Origin: an uncultured Spirochaeta sp. | GTDB lineage: Bacteria; Spirochaetota; Spirochaetia; DSM-27196; Alkalispirochaetaceae | Length of the DNA: 64,000 nucleotides | Direction: 5' to 3' | NCBI GenBank assembly: GCA_913030605.1 | Contig: CAJWEZ010000003.1 | Coordinates: 52,138 to 116,137, forward strand | In this document: in pieces, positions 24,274-33,871 of the stretch | Layout: each line of letters starts with the position of its first letter | Numbering within the stretch: the first letter of the stretch is position 1 | Notes under the pieces: model-generated | The model's input: the letters and a program-made list of their open reading frames with translations, nothing else | Databases searched by the model: none | Told to the model about the DNA's origin: nothing | Program-made: the position numbers and the translations under genes

Positions 24274-25551
24274 ATGACGCGTCTGGTGTTTGACCTGATT
24301 GCAGCGCAGCCCGAAGGGAGCTCACCAGTGAGTGGCGGGGGAGAGTACGCGCGGCGCGTATTTGCTGCACTCGCCGAGCGGACCCGGGGCGGCGGGAGTG
24401 AGGGAGTTGCCGGCACGGTTTCGGTGGAGGCGGTTGCCCGTTCCGATCGCCCGCTCGACCCGTCGGTCGAGGACGTCGCCGCCGTCGCCGGCATCACGAT
24501 CCACCGGGTGGCGTCGGCCGGAGACGTCGGCGGACTCCTGGTGAGTCGTGGGGCGACGCGGTTCTTCAGCGCGCTTCCCCTGCGCTACGCCCGCGAAGGC
24601 GGCGGAAGTGGCGGTGGCGGTGGCGGTGGCGGATTCATCCCGCCGACGTGCGAGTTCGTCTATACGATCCACGGACTCCGGCCTCTCGAGCTTCCCGGGG
24701 ATACCGACCAGCTGCGGTATGCAACCCGCGGCGCGGACGTCCTTCGGCACCTGATTCCCCGTCTGACGCCGCGGGCGTACCACCGCCGACGCAGCGAGCA
24801 GTTTCGTGCACTTTTTTCGCTCGCAGAACGACAACGCGTGATCACGGTGAGCCGACACACGCGGGGGGCCCTCTTGGCTGCGTTTCCGGAGTTGTCCGAG
24901 CACCCGGTGGAGATGCTGTACTCACCGGCATCGCCACGGCTCCCGGATGTCGCGTCTGTGGAACCGTCGACTCCCGAGGGGCTCAGCAGCGGGGGCTACT
25001 ACCTGGTCATCACGGCGAACCGATGGGGAAAGAACGGGGCCCGTGCCGTGGATGCCCTGCGCGCGCTCTATCGCACCGGTCTGGTGGAGGTTCCGACGGT
25101 GCTGGTGGGTGCCGATACCCACGGCAAAACGGTGCCGTACATCCGCAGACTCCGGCGGTCGCCGGAGGCGGCACATTTCAGACTGTCCGGATACCTTTCG
25201 CGACCGAAGCTGGAAGCCCTGTACCGCCACGCCCGGGCGCTGGTGTTCCCGACCCTCAACGAGGGGTTCGGATACCCCCCGCTGGAGTGCATGGCCTGCG
25301 GCACGCCGGTGATCACTTCCGGTATCAACTCGATCCCGGAGCTCGTGGGCGACGCGGCGTTGCTGTGCAATCCGTGGTCGGTGTCGGAGATCGCATCCCG
25401 AATCCTGCAGATCGAACGGGAACCTGACACGGTCGCTCGCCTGCGTCGCGCGGGGCCCGTGCGCGCCGGAGAGGTCGCCGTCGAGCAGAAGCGCATGCTC
25501 GACCGGCTGGTTGAGATTCTGCTCGCGGAGTCCGCTCCAGGAACGCGCTGA
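24274..25551 (+). CDS. Glycosyltransferase family 1/4
   Basis: GT-B fold glycosyltransferase of ~425 aa. The carboxy-terminal nucleotide-sugar domain is clear: GYLSRPKLEALYRHARALVFPTLNEGFGYPPLECMACGTPVITS, with the family E-x7-E pattern, followed by SIPELVGDAALLCNP. The amino-terminal acceptor half includes TIHGLRPLELPGDT and VITVSRHTRGALL. Near residue 108 it carries a run of glycines encoded by GGCGGT hexanucleotide repeats, so copy-number change would not shift the frame. The start is the ATG before TRLVFDLIAAQPEG; the longer track ORF overlaps the divergent lipoprotein. It stands alone and converges with UDP-xylose synthase. Confidence 0.9.
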   Translation: MTRLVFDLIAAQPEGSSPVSGGGEYARRVFAALAERTRGGGSEGVAGTVSVEAVARSDRPLDPSVEDVAAVAGITIHRVASAGDVGGLLVSRGATRFFSALPLRYAREGGGSGGGGGGGGFIPPTCEFVYTIHGLRPLELPGDTDQLRYATRGADVLRHLIPRLTPRAYHRRRSEQFRALFSLAERQRVITVSRHTRGALLAAFPELSEHPVEMLYSPASPRLPDVASVEPSTPEGLSSGGYYLVITANRWGKNGARAVDALRALYRTGLVEVPTVLVGADTHGKTVPYIRRLRRSPEAAHFRLSGYLSRPKLEALYRHARALVFPTLNEGFGYPPLECMACGTPVITSGINSIPELVGDAALLCNPWSVSEIASRILQIEREPDTVARLRRAGPVRAGEVAVEQKRMLDRLVEILLAESAPGTR

Positions 25552-25555
25552 GTCA

Positions 25556-25590
25556 GCGACCGTCGAAGGTGCGCGACGTGTGACGGTCGC
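25556..25590. terminator. Hairpin between convergent genes
   Basis: GCGACCGTC and GACGGTCGC form a perfect 9-bp stem with a 17-nt loop between the glycosyltransferase and UDP-xylose synthase ends. There is no T-tract. Possible bidirectional terminator. Confidence 0.4.
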
Positions 25591-25615
25591 CGCCGGTAGC
25601 CGGCTGAGCCGCCGG

Positions 25616-26581
25616 TCAGGACGCCGAGGCCATCAGTTCGCGGAAGTACCCCACGGTTCGCGACAACCCCTCGTCCAGCATGACCGAGGGTTCCCACCCC
25701 AACTCCTGCTGCGCCAGCGAGATGTCCGGCTTGCGCTGCAGCGGGTCGTCCGCCGGCAGCGGCTTGAACACCAGTTGGCTGGAACTCCCGGTGAGTTCAA
25801 TCACCTTCTCCGCGAGTTCGCGAATCGTAAACTCCCCGGGGTTGCCGATGTTCACCGGACCGGTGAACCCCTCCCGCGAGTTCATCATCCGCACCATACC
25901 GTCGATCAGGTCGTCGACGTAGCAGAAACTCCGCGTCTGGCTCCCGTCGCCGTAGATCGTGATGTCCTCTCCCGCCAGCGCCTGCATGATGAAGTTGCTC
26001 ACCACACGGCCGTCGGAGGGGTGCATGCGCGGACCGTAGGTGTTGAAGATCCGGATCACTTTGATCCCCAGCTCGTGCTGCCGCCAGTAGTCGAAAAAGA
26101 GCGTCTCCGCGCAGCGCTTGCCCTCGTCGTAGCACGCCCGGGGGCCGATCGGGTTTACGTTGCCGCGGTAGTCCTCCGTCTGCGGGTGCACCGTCGGATC
26201 GCCGTACACCTCGCTGGTCGAGGCCTGCAGGATCGGGATGTGCAGCCGCTTGGCCAGCCCCAACATGTTCACCGCCCCCACCACGCTCGTCTTGGTCGTC
26301 TGCACCGGGTCGAACTGGTAGTGCACCGGGCTCGCGGGACACGCGAGGTTGTAGATCGCGTCGACCTCCACAAAGAGCGGAAACGTCACGTCATGGCGCA
26401 TGAACTCGAAGCGCGGGTTGTCCAGGAGGTGGTAGATGTTCTGCTTGCGCCCGGTGAACAGGTTGTCCACGCACAGCACCTCGTTGCCCTCCGCCAGGAG
26501 GCGGTCGCAGAGGTGGCTTCCCAGGAACCCGGCACCGCCGGTGACCAGGATGCGTTTGGGTTCTGTGGATTGTTCGATGAT
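25616..26581 (-). CDS. uxs: UDP-glucuronate decarboxylase (UDP-xylose synthase)
   Basis: SDR enzyme making UDP-xylose from UDP-glucuronate. [19 protein letters not shown] opens the Rossmann fold; [31 protein letters not shown] and the catalytic YDEGKRCAE are diagnostic, with [19 protein letters not shown] and [16 protein letters not shown]. No ATG or GTG precedes the fold in frame. A strong GGGAGG lies 7 nt before tandem ATC codons, and the feature starts there; TTG codons at 26599 and 26650 are canonical but poorly placed. It is last in the O-antigen locus, and Ugd at 4 kb supplies its substrate. Confidence 0.92.
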   Translation of the reverse strand: MIEQSTEPKRILVTGGAGFLGSHLCDRLLAEGNEVLCVDNLFTGRKQNIYHLLDNPRFEFMRHDVTFPLFVEVDAIYNLACPASPVHYQFDPVQTTKTSVVGAVNMLGLAKRLHIPILQASTSEVYGDPTVHPQTEDYRGNVNPIGPRACYDEGKRCAETLFFDYWRQHELGIKVIRIFNTYGPRMHPSDGRVVSNFIMQALAGEDITIYGDGSQTRSFCYVDDLIDGMVRMMNSREGFTGPVNIGNPGEFTIRELAEKVIELTGSSSQLVFKPLPADDPLQRKPDISLAQQELGWEPSVMLDEGLSRTVGYFRELMASAS

Positions 26582-26681
26582 GGCCTTTCCTCCCTGCAAT
26601 GATTTGGATAGAGGCGTTGCTATCCGTCGATACCTGAGCCTGGATGACAAACCCTACTGGAATGCACAGCCTGCACATCGT

Positions 26682-27431
26682 TCAATTTAGGCGAGTGCCT
26701 ACCCGAGCATCCACCAGCTTCGCCAGCTGCTTCAAAAAAACGGGAAAGATCCATGGAAAAAATCTCAAACCTAGAATCTGATATTTTATCTTCCATTCTT
26801 CGTACATTCTTCGCCATACTAGCTGCTTGGACAGTCCATCATTGCCGCAAATCGAGATCGTCAGACTGGCGACGGCGACGTTGCTTCGAGAACGATAGAG
26901 CTCTAGATTAAGTTTGTAGTCAGAAAGTATCTTGAGTTTTTCATCGTATTGTCGATCATCGAACACCGAAGCGGAATAGAAGGTTCCTTGATGGTGTGCG
27001 GTATTCCGTAACAGGAGTTGCCAGCCCCATATGGACTCATGCCGAGTTCCGTCACTGTATCTAATGTTTCCAATGAGAATTGCAGGATTCGACGACTGAT
27101 TGGCAATAGCCCGTCGAGTTTGCTCAAGAACTCGACCGTTTGCCAGCTTGTCATCACCACCCACAAAAAGCAAATACTCGCCGGTAGCACGCCGAATCCC
27201 TTCGTTCATCGCGGCGTATACACCCCTTCGGGGTACGGTGTGTGCTTGGACACTAAGTGATGATGATTCTGCCCAAGACAATAGAAGCTCACGCGTTCCA
27301 TCCACAGAGTAGCTATCCAAAGCGATGACCTCCAACTCTCTGAACGTTTGCATCTCAATCGACTGGATGGTTGCTTGGACAGTCGGAAAACAGTCTTTCG
27401 TTGGAACAATTATCGAAAAAAAAGGAGCCAT
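26682..27431 (-). CDS. Glycosyltransferase family 2
   Basis: GT-A fold transferase of ~249 aa. The nucleotide-sugar fold begins FFSIIVPTKDCFPTVQATIQSI, with DSYSVDGTRELL and the acidic metal-binding segment FVGGDDKLANGR; RRGVYAAMNEGIRRATGEYLLF is typical of the WcaA-like group. The start was set at the ATG preceded by GAGGCG; an ATG nine codons upstream overlaps the Wzy-like stop. It lies in the low-GC block and is similar in layout to the family-2 gene at 31.7 kb. Confidence 0.9.
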   Translation of the reverse strand: MAPFFSIIVPTKDCFPTVQATIQSIEMQTFRELEVIALDSYSVDGTRELLLSWAESSSLSVQAHTVPRRGVYAAMNEGIRRATGEYLLFVGGDDKLANGRVLEQTRRAIANQSSNPAILIGNIRYSDGTRHESIWGWQLLLRNTAHHQGTFYSASVFDDRQYDEKLKILSDYKLNLELYRSRSNVAVASLTISICGNDGLSKQLVWRRMYEEWKIKYQILGLRFFPWIFPVFLKQLAKLVDARVGTRLN

Positions 27432-27447
27432 CGTTTTCGCCTCTACA

Positions 27448-28497
27448 TTACTGAACACTTGGAATCGTGCTCACCCTTTGAGGGCTTGCTCCAGGACTTC
27501 GGTTCCAGATGAGTGCACACAGAGACAGCCAATACACCCCAGCGCCCCACCCAATTCCACCAAGAATTCCGGAAAAAGTAAGTAGTGAAACGAAAACAGA
27601 AGCAGGCACTTTTGCCTTCCTGTAGGAGAACGAGACGAGATACAAAAAATATACAACTGGAATGAATCCATACTTCACCGTGAGCTGAACATAGTCACTG
27701 TGCGCTCTGGTCACGACTGCTAAGGAGTAGTCTTGCCACCCTCCACCAAACAACATGACCGAAGGATGTTTAGACAGAAACTCGATCGCTTGAATCATTG
27801 CCACCGATCTCTGCAAGTTGCTTTCGTCCAGAATCTGCACATAGTTGCCTCTACCTGACTCGAAAGGTATGACAGCGGCGTATAATCCGAGCACGGCAAA
27901 AACCGCAACCGACATTGTCGACACAAACAAGGAAACATAAAATGGATTTCTCGAATAGATATTTGAAATAAGCGCACTATTCCGCAGAAGCAACTCCACC
28001 AATACGGCGAGCATCAGATTACGAGAGTTTGTCCAATAAGCAAGGGAAATGGCCGCCATAATTCCGAGCCAAGATGATCTGGAAATCCATAGGACTATCG
28101 GCAATATGGCGAGCGCCACAATATTCCGATCCAAAAATCGCCCAAAGAACGACATTGTGGGCGGATCGTAGGCAAGTACGACAAACACCAGCGCGAAAAC
28201 GAGAATGGCCCTTGACACATAGTTCGAATTACCGAACCTAACAACCACCATTGGCATCAAGGCTGCGACTGAAATGAAACCCACAGGACTCAAAAGCAAC
28301 GTGTCGGAAACGACTCCATACAGTAGATAGACCGGCAAAGACACGATGAAGGCGTACACGAGCGCCTTGGAGAATCGAAAACGCGAGAGAGAAGCCCCCG
28401 AGGCTATTGTCACAATCGCCAGAAGAATCGAGAAAGGTCCAGAGTACGAAAAGACTGCGGCTGGCAGGTACAGCAATGCAAGAAGGTTCCCTACCAT
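27448..28497 (-). CDS. O-antigen polymerase/ligase-like membrane protein (Wzy-like)
   Basis: Polytopic membrane protein of ~349 aa with around ten hydrophobic segments, starting MVGNLLALLYLPAAVFSYSG. It has a larger extracytoplasmic loop around QILDESNLQRSVAMIQAIEFLSKHP, followed by LFGGGWQDYSLAVVTRAHSDYVQLTVKYG, the H-S-D-Y pattern of O-antigen ligases and Wzy-type polymerases. The function follows from topology, this motif and its place among glycosyltransferases. The chosen ATG overlaps the upstream glycosyltransferase stop (ATGGTAG). Sequence in such proteins diverges strongly, so polymerase versus ligase is undecided. Confidence 0.75.
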   Translation of the reverse strand: MVGNLLALLYLPAAVFSYSGPFSILLAIVTIASGASLSRFRFSKALVYAFIVSLPVYLLYGVVSDTLLLSPVGFISVAALMPMVVVRFGNSNYVSRAILVFALVFVVLAYDPPTMSFFGRFLDRNIVALAILPIVLWISRSSWLGIMAAISLAYWTNSRNLMLAVLVELLLRNSALISNIYSRNPFYVSLFVSTMSVAVFAVLGLYAAVIPFESGRGNYVQILDESNLQRSVAMIQAIEFLSKHPSVMLFGGGWQDYSLAVVTRAHSDYVQLTVKYGFIPVVYFLYLVSFSYRKAKVPASVFVSLLTFSGILGGIGWGAGVYWLSLCALIWNRSPGASPQRVSTIPSVQ

Positions 28498-29684
28498 CGG
28501 CCTTTCCTGCGAGCGGAAATGTCTTCGAGCGTCTCGCTCACGTTCCGCTTGAATAGGTCCTTGAACGCCTCGATTGAGTGATTCGCTCGGACCCATTCCA
28601 TGCACGTCCGTCGACGAACATGAAATTCCTCGTCGGACAGATTCTGGGCGACATCAACAGCCTTCTCGACACTCGTTTCATTCAGAGATTCAATGCAAAT
28701 CGATACGTTTGGAACATTGATTCCAGAATACTGACTCACTATTGGTATCAACCCAGTCGCCATCAAGTTGACCACCGAACTTGGCTGACCCTCAGCACAT
28801 GAAGGATGAATTACGAATTTGCTGGAGCTTACTATTTCAATAAACTTATTCGATTTTATATCTACAAATCCATGGTAGTATATATTATCATTTTTAGATA
28901 CTATTTTTTCATAATAATCCCAAAAACTTTTTTCCTGGGCCACGGGACCACAAATATGCAATATAGCGTCCGTTCGAGAGGAAAACACGTCAATTAATAG
29001 GTCAAGACCTTTGTGAAGTGCTCCCGCGCTACCGAACCATACGAAACCAGAATCGTTAGCTCCTCCGCCGGACTCGTCAGAAAGAGAAATCGATTTCACT
29101 TCACGAATCGCAGGATGGCATGATACGTTTTGCAGCCTTATTCTGTCGGAAACAAAGTTTTCATAGCTTTCGCGAGTCACATCGTTACCAAGCAAAATCA
29201 TTCCGTCTGGAATCGAAGTTTGAAGCGGCCAGCAGAACTGAACTAGACGGCACGAATCTATCATCCAAATATTTGTTTTTGAGAATGCCTCGAGCAACCG
29301 GCCGATCGAGGCCGTATTCTGCCGTTCCGGTGCCATTCCGGTGCCATAGAACACCACGGCTTGATTAGCCCGCTTTGACGCTAGTGCCTGCTCCAACGCA
29401 GCACCGAATCCAATGATTAGATCATAATGCCTAAACGTTCCGGGATGTATGTGCTGAAAATGTATGACGTCTACGATATAGCCCAGTTCGTCAAGCACTT
29501 CGCAAATGGCCAACACTTCGTTGTAGTTCGTGTGTGCAGTGTAGGCTCGCCTCCGTCGCAACGGCCTTGCAATATATGACAAGAGAGCGCGTCGTTCGTG
29601 GCTACCCTTGAGCGGGTTCTTGGCCATTCGGTCTACATAGTTGCGTACCATTCGTTTGAGGAACACTGTGTTACGTCCTCTCAA
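28491..29684 (-). CDS. Glycosyltransferase family 1/4
   Basis: GT-B transferase of up to 397 aa. The carboxy-terminal half shows FVWFGSAGALHKGLDLLIDVFSS, YYHGFVDIKSNKFIEIVSSSKFVIHPSCAEGQPSSVVNLMATGLIPIVSQYSG, a typical donor-binding region. The amino-terminal half has TAHTNYNEVLAICEVLDELGYIVDVIHF. The track start is TTG; a GTG six codons in has GAGAGGA upstream, and an ATG eleven codons in is also possible. Low-GC block gene, coupled to the Wzy-like gene downstream. Confidence 0.87.
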   Translation of the reverse strand: MRGRNTVFLKRMVRNYVDRMAKNPLKGSHERRALLSYIARPLRRRRAYTAHTNYNEVLAICEVLDELGYIVDVIHFQHIHPGTFRHYDLIIGFGAALEQALASKRANQAVVFYGTGMAPERQNTASIGRLLEAFSKTNIWMIDSCRLVQFCWPLQTSIPDGMILLGNDVTRESYENFVSDRIRLQNVSCHPAIREVKSISLSDESGGGANDSGFVWFGSAGALHKGLDLLIDVFSSRTDAILHICGPVAQEKSFWDYYEKIVSKNDNIYYHGFVDIKSNKFIEIVSSSKFVIHPSCAEGQPSSVVNLMATGLIPIVSQYSGINVPNVSICIESLNETSVEKAVDVAQNLSDEEFHVRRRTCMEWVRANHSIEAFKDLFKRNVSETLEDISARRKGRW

Positions 29685-29757
29685 TTCGATCCATCAGCAA
29701 TCGCCTAAAACACCAAGCCGGCAGGCATCGAGACCACATTCTATGCGCAACGTATTA

Positions 29758-30693
29758 TCATTTACGGTAGGCGCCGAAAACGCCAACAATCGTAACCCAC
29801 ATTCTTCGAGCCATAGTCTTGAGCACCGAGAAATAGACCCTTCGACGAAAAATTCGCATGTCGTACTCCGAGTCAGGAACTGTGTACGGCACCGACATTT
29901 CCCAACTGGAACCGGACGCGATATCCAAGGACTCGCGGTGATGGTCGGATCGTTTTCGCCCCGGTGTGTGAACACCCTGCTCCCCAATATTGGTGACCAT
30001 GTTGAAAGAAGGAGCGACGGCGAGACGAGAATTTTTCCAACAATGAAAGACCCATTGAATGTCCCAAGTGTCCATCCGATCTTTTTTGATGCGATCGAAT
30101 TTTTGCTTCATGTGCATCGCGATCACCAAATTTGGCGATTGATATCTTATATCGCGAAATCTCAGTTTGTCATAGCTCTTCATATTCACGTCATATCCGT
30201 CCCACGCCCTTTTCCAAGTGGCCCATCCCCAAACGGGGTAGTGCTTAGAAAAGAAAGCTTGTGTCAACGTTCGCTGTGATTTGACAGGATATAGATTGGT
30301 TCCAACGATCATTCCTACGCGTTCATCAAACCTGAATCGGTCCAACATTTCATCTGCATAGTCGAAAAAACTCTGTTTTGGAACACAATCGTCTTCCAAA
30401 ATGACACCTGCATCTTCATGTTCAAACAGCCAGTCAATGGCGCTGCTAACCGCGTTCCTACATCCAAGATTGGCATCCAAGAAACGCGTCTTGACATCGC
30501 ACGGCCAATCTATTCGACCGATAACATGGTTTCTGATCACTTCGACGGTTTGTTTTTCTCCAGACACACCAGGCCTCGGCCCGTCAGACGCGATGTAGAG
30601 TTTGCTCGGTTGCGCTTTCCGAATCGCCTCGAAGACTTGCATGGTTTCCCTGTATCGGTTGAACACCAGTAACAACAACGGGTGCTTGGTCAT
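29758..30693 (-). CDS. GT-A type glycosyltransferase (nucleotide-diphospho-sugar transferase)
   Basis: Predicted transferase of 311 aa. It opens PLLLLVFNRYRETMQVFEAIRKAQPSKLYIASDGPR and carries an acidic LEDDCVPKQSFFDYADEML segment in the usual DxD position, followed by FFSKHYPVWGWATWKRAWDGYD, a signature of this small family often found in O-antigen clusters. Its ATG overlaps the stop of the upstream family-2 gene (ATGA). Donor and acceptor are unknown. Low GC compared with the flanking chromosome. Confidence 0.82.
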   Translation of the reverse strand: MTKHPLLLLVFNRYRETMQVFEAIRKAQPSKLYIASDGPRPGVSGEKQTVEVIRNHVIGRIDWPCDVKTRFLDANLGCRNAVSSAIDWLFEHEDAGVILEDDCVPKQSFFDYADEMLDRFRFDERVGMIVGTNLYPVKSQRTLTQAFFSKHYPVWGWATWKRAWDGYDVNMKSYDKLRFRDIRYQSPNLVIAMHMKQKFDRIKKDRMDTWDIQWVFHCWKNSRLAVAPSFNMVTNIGEQGVHTPGRKRSDHHRESLDIASGSSWEMSVPYTVPDSEYDMRIFRRRVYFSVLKTMARRMWVTIVGVFGAYRK

Positions 30694-31706
30694 CTGGTAG
30701 GTTCTCCTACGGATGCCCGGTCACTACGGTGAGGTCTTCTGATGATCCGCGACGCCAGAATCCGGACAATACGAACAAAAATTTTAGCTATATGAAACCG
30801 TGAACACCCCATATTTCGGTACAATCTCCATAGTCGAAAATTATAGTAGTCGGATGATCGAAGAAATCTCAGTTTGTGAATGAACAACTCACTAATGAAG
30901 GCGCAGATCAGGCTCTTCTGATGCACTGAAGAGAAGTAAAGTCGAGCGAGATCGTATCGAAAGAAAAGGTAAGCGATGTCACTACTTACCGTTATCGATG
31001 AATCATGACTCCAGAACACTACAAGCGGCTTCGTCGTGACTGCGATGTGCGAATACTCGTTCGCTGTCTTGAGAAAGAGTAATAGGTCCGGACCAATCCC
31101 GTGTGCCCGAGAATCATCACTCAAAGAGTTTGGAATGTATGGTTCAAGGTTGCAGATGGCGTCGCTCTTGCGGAAAAGGGCACAAGCAGGAGAAACCGGC
31201 ATATTGGAGTTTGCCCGCAAAAGTGAATCCTGAATATAGGCTGAAGACGGAAACAGACCACCTTTCGCGGGTGTATATAGAATCGTCTTTTCGCCTGTGG
31301 CCGCAGACTGCAGTATGGCGGGACAATAGGCAAATCCAGCATTCTCATGGTGTGACAAAAGAGGAACTAGTTCTGTCAGAAACCCAGGCAAAAGAAAGTC
31401 ATCCGACCACAGAAATACGATGTACTCGCCCCGGCTCAACTCAAGACAACGGAGCCAGTTTCTTGTCGGGCCAAGGTTCGAGCTGTTCTCAAAGAGCCTA
31501 ACCCTCGGGTCCTTTTCGGCAAAACTTCTGACCACATCTCTCGTTCGGTCGCTGCTCGCGTTATCGCATACGACAACCTCGATATTCCTGTAGGTCTGCG
31601 CAACCGCTGACCCGACACACCGGCCTATCAGCTCTTCCCTGTTGAATACCGGAATGAGGATGCTTACAAGAGGTCGCTCAGTTGAGTCGTATCGTCTTTC
31701 TGTCAA
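30690..31706 (-). CDS. Glycosyltransferase family 2
   Basis: Family-2 transferase of 338 aa. PLVSILIPVFNREELIGRCVGSAVAQTYRNIEVVVCDNASSD is the canonical fold opening, with the acceptor/metal region GEYIVFLWSDDFLLPGFLTEL. The last ~90 residues are basic and aromatic, compatible with membrane association. It overlaps both neighbours by 4 bp (ATGA), so three glycosyltransferases are translated in series. Low-GC block. Confidence 0.9.
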   Translation of the reverse strand: MTERRYDSTERPLVSILIPVFNREELIGRCVGSAVAQTYRNIEVVVCDNASSDRTRDVVRSFAEKDPRVRLFENSSNLGPTRNWLRCLELSRGEYIVFLWSDDFLLPGFLTELVPLLSHHENAGFAYCPAILQSAATGEKTILYTPAKGGLFPSSAYIQDSLLRANSNMPVSPACALFRKSDAICNLEPYIPNSLSDDSRAHGIGPDLLLFLKTANEYSHIAVTTKPLVVFWSHDSSITVSSDIAYLFFRYDLARLYFSSVHQKSLICAFISELFIHKLRFLRSSDYYNFRLWRLYRNMGCSRFHIAKIFVRIVRILASRIIRRPHRSDRASVGEPTR

Positions 31707-32458
31707 TTTGGGCTTCTCCGTTTTCGGAAAATGGACAGACTCTTTATCGCCTGATAAGAAAATGAAGCAACGAGTCTTGTTTTCAACGAAAAACTCAAGG
31801 GGCGAATGATGATATCAAGGTACAGATACTCGACCCATGTACGGAAGTTCGGCCTGGATGACATACCCCTATTGTTCATGAACGTAACCGGAGTGTTGAC
31901 TATGAGGTGAGACGCTGGCAAGGAGTACATTTCGTTGAAAATGCAGTCAGAAATGACCTTAAAGTACGTTTTGTATCCGCCATGGCTCAACAAAAAAGAC
32001 CGCTGGATCAGGGTTCCTTGATGATAGAAATCGATCGATCGGCGTTCCTTGCTATACGAAACATGTCTTGTAACACAACTCGTAGGATGTGCGCCGAATT
32101 TGATCGCAAAATAGATAGTTTTTATATCTGAATCTAAATATGGAAGTATGTGTTCCCCAATACTTGGAGCAATCAGTATGTCTCCCGCATTCAGGAACAA
32201 CACCCATTTCCCTTTCGCAATTCTGATCCCTTTGTTCATGGCGTCATATACGCCACGATCTGGTTCCGAGATCCATCGGAAGTTGCGATCATCAAATCGT
32301 TCCAGAAATTCTATTGTGCCATCACAAGACGCACCGTCCACGATCACATGCTCTATTGCGTGTCGTACCGTCTGATTCCTAATACTTCGAATTGTCAGGC
32401 GCAGATCGGCGAGCTGGTTTTTTACTACTGTGACAATGGAGAGCTGGACGGGCCTCAA
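31703..32458 (-). CDS. Glycosyltransferase family 2
   Basis: Family-2 transferase of 251 aa. QLSIVTVVKNQLADLRLTIRSIRNQT opens the fold, HVIVDGASCDGTIEFL and the EPDRGVYDAMNKGIRIAKGKWVLFLNAGD block are typical of the WcaA-like group. The start is TTG with AGGAA upstream; no in-frame ATG is better placed. It follows the flippase gene by ~60 bp and is coupled to the next transferase by ATGA. Confidence 0.88.
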   Translation of the reverse strand: MRPVQLSIVTVVKNQLADLRLTIRSIRNQTVRHAIEHVIVDGASCDGTIEFLERFDDRNFRWISEPDRGVYDAMNKGIRIAKGKWVLFLNAGDILIAPSIGEHILPYLDSDIKTIYFAIKFGAHPTSCVTRHVSYSKERRSIDFYHQGTLIQRSFLLSHGGYKTYFKVISDCIFNEMYSLPASHLIVNTPVTFMNNRGMSSRPNFRTWVEYLYLDIIIRPLSFSLKTRLVASFSYQAIKSLSIFRKRRSPN

Positions 32459-32518
32459 GATGAGTTCCTATTGGGGAAGAGATTGGAAATATTGTGTGAG
32501 GACACGACATAGCACAAT

Positions 32519-33871
32519 CTAACTCGCTGTCGACGCATGCGAGTTTGCTAAGTCCGATAGTGCATCTCGTGTCATCCAAACAGCCGAAGGTAATAGGGAA
32601 ACACAAGTTGCAATGGCAACGCCGGCTACGCCCAGGTCGAAAAACCGGACGAACAAAATTGAAAGGGGAATATTCAGTATTGCGCCAACCGTCGCGGTAA
32701 CCAACTGTACACGAAGCCTCGAAATACCATTAACGTACGTCGCGAAAATGTTGTTCCAGATCATGATTCCGAACATCAAAACCATCGAAAAAGCAAGGGA
32801 CAGCGGACTTTCCACACTCTCGGTAAGCCACAAATCGAGAAACCTATACCTCAACACCGATATGGCCAATAGTCCGCCGACGGCGGCAAAAAAAAGCCTA
32901 ACGAGGTTCGATAGCCGCTGTTTGATCCAAAGCCAATCCCCTTTTGTGTGTGCCGCGGTAAACGCAGACCACAACGGAGCCAATAGCATACCAAACAGCA
33001 AGTGTACGGTGCTAAATAGTTTGTGATTTACTGCGTAGACCGTTACCGATCTAGGACCCAGAAGATGACTCACAATCAGATTGTCGGTCGTGAAAATCAC
33101 AATCGTGGCTAGTTGGATTACAAAAAACTGGCCGCCCAACGAAAAAAGCCGCTGCGCGGTCTGGTGATCGTAGTACCTGATTCGAGGACGAAGTTCTGAT
33201 CCTGTTGCCAGGAACCACAAAGTGGCGAAAAACAGTACTGACAACGAAGCTATCGCATATGCCCCGGTTATGAGAGGAAGCGCAACCTCTGTCTTCGAAA
33301 CAGACCAATAAAACAGAACCCCCGCAAAAACCCCCTGTGTAACCAGCTGGATCACTGCAGGCACAGCAGCCATCTGTCTTCCATAGGCGATTGCGTTGAC
33401 AACCGAAAGCGGAAGGAGAGAGCACAAAAAAGCCCAGAACAACAAGGCAGATAGCCGGACTTCGATACTTGGCAACTCTTTCGCGCCGATGACCCTATTC
33501 CAATCGGCGGAACGATCAAACAGAAGAATGAGCAGAAATGCGAACAGCATTAGCGCAACTAGTATGACGTAGGCTGTTGAGATGGCTCTGGATGCACGAT
33601 GCCGATCGCGGTTCTGAAAGGCTTGTGCCAGCTCGTTGCGAACGCCGTGCACAACCCCCACGTCCATCATCGACACCCACGATAACATTGAAAGGAGTAC
33701 CGACCAAATGCCGTATCGATAGTCGCCCAAAATCGCAAGACTCAGCCTGACAACAACAAATGACAGCAGGAAAGAAAGGAGACGAAGCGCCAGATTAAGG
33801 GAACCATGAACACGAACTACTTTAGTGAGGTCCGGCGTGTTCTCGTGTGTTACGGTTGTTCTGGCCGTCAA
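32519..33871 (-). CDS. Polysaccharide flippase (Wzx-like, MATE/PST family)
   Basis: Polytopic membrane protein of ~450 aa with about twelve hydrophobic segments, beginning LALRLLSFLLSFVVVRLSLAILGDYRYGIWSVLLSMLSWVSMMDVGV, the typical first two helices of oligosaccharide flippases. RNELAQAFQNRDRHRASRAISTAY follows as a cytoplasmic loop. It would translocate lipid-linked O-units for the Wzy-like polymerase at 28 kb. The start is a TTG with GGAAAGG at 8-nt spacing; the longer track start at 33928 is a TTG without a Shine-Dalgarno. Very low GC. Confidence 0.85.
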   Translation of the reverse strand: MTARTTVTHENTPDLTKVVRVHGSLNLALRLLSFLLSFVVVRLSLAILGDYRYGIWSVLLSMLSWVSMMDVGVVHGVRNELAQAFQNRDRHRASRAISTAYVILVALMLFAFLLILLFDRSADWNRVIGAKELPSIEVRLSALLFWAFLCSLLPLSVVNAIAYGRQMAAVPAVIQLVTQGVFAGVLFYWSVSKTEVALPLITGAYAIASLSVLFFATLWFLATGSELRPRIRYYDHQTAQRLFSLGGQFFVIQLATIVIFTTDNLIVSHLLGPRSVTVYAVNHKLFSTVHLLFGMLLAPLWSAFTAAHTKGDWLWIKQRLSNLVRLFFAAVGGLLAISVLRYRFLDLWLTESVESPLSLAFSMVLMFGIMIWNNIFATYVNGISRLRVQLVTATVGAILNIPLSILFVRFFDLGVAGVAIATCVSLLPSAVWMTRDALSDLANSHASTAS

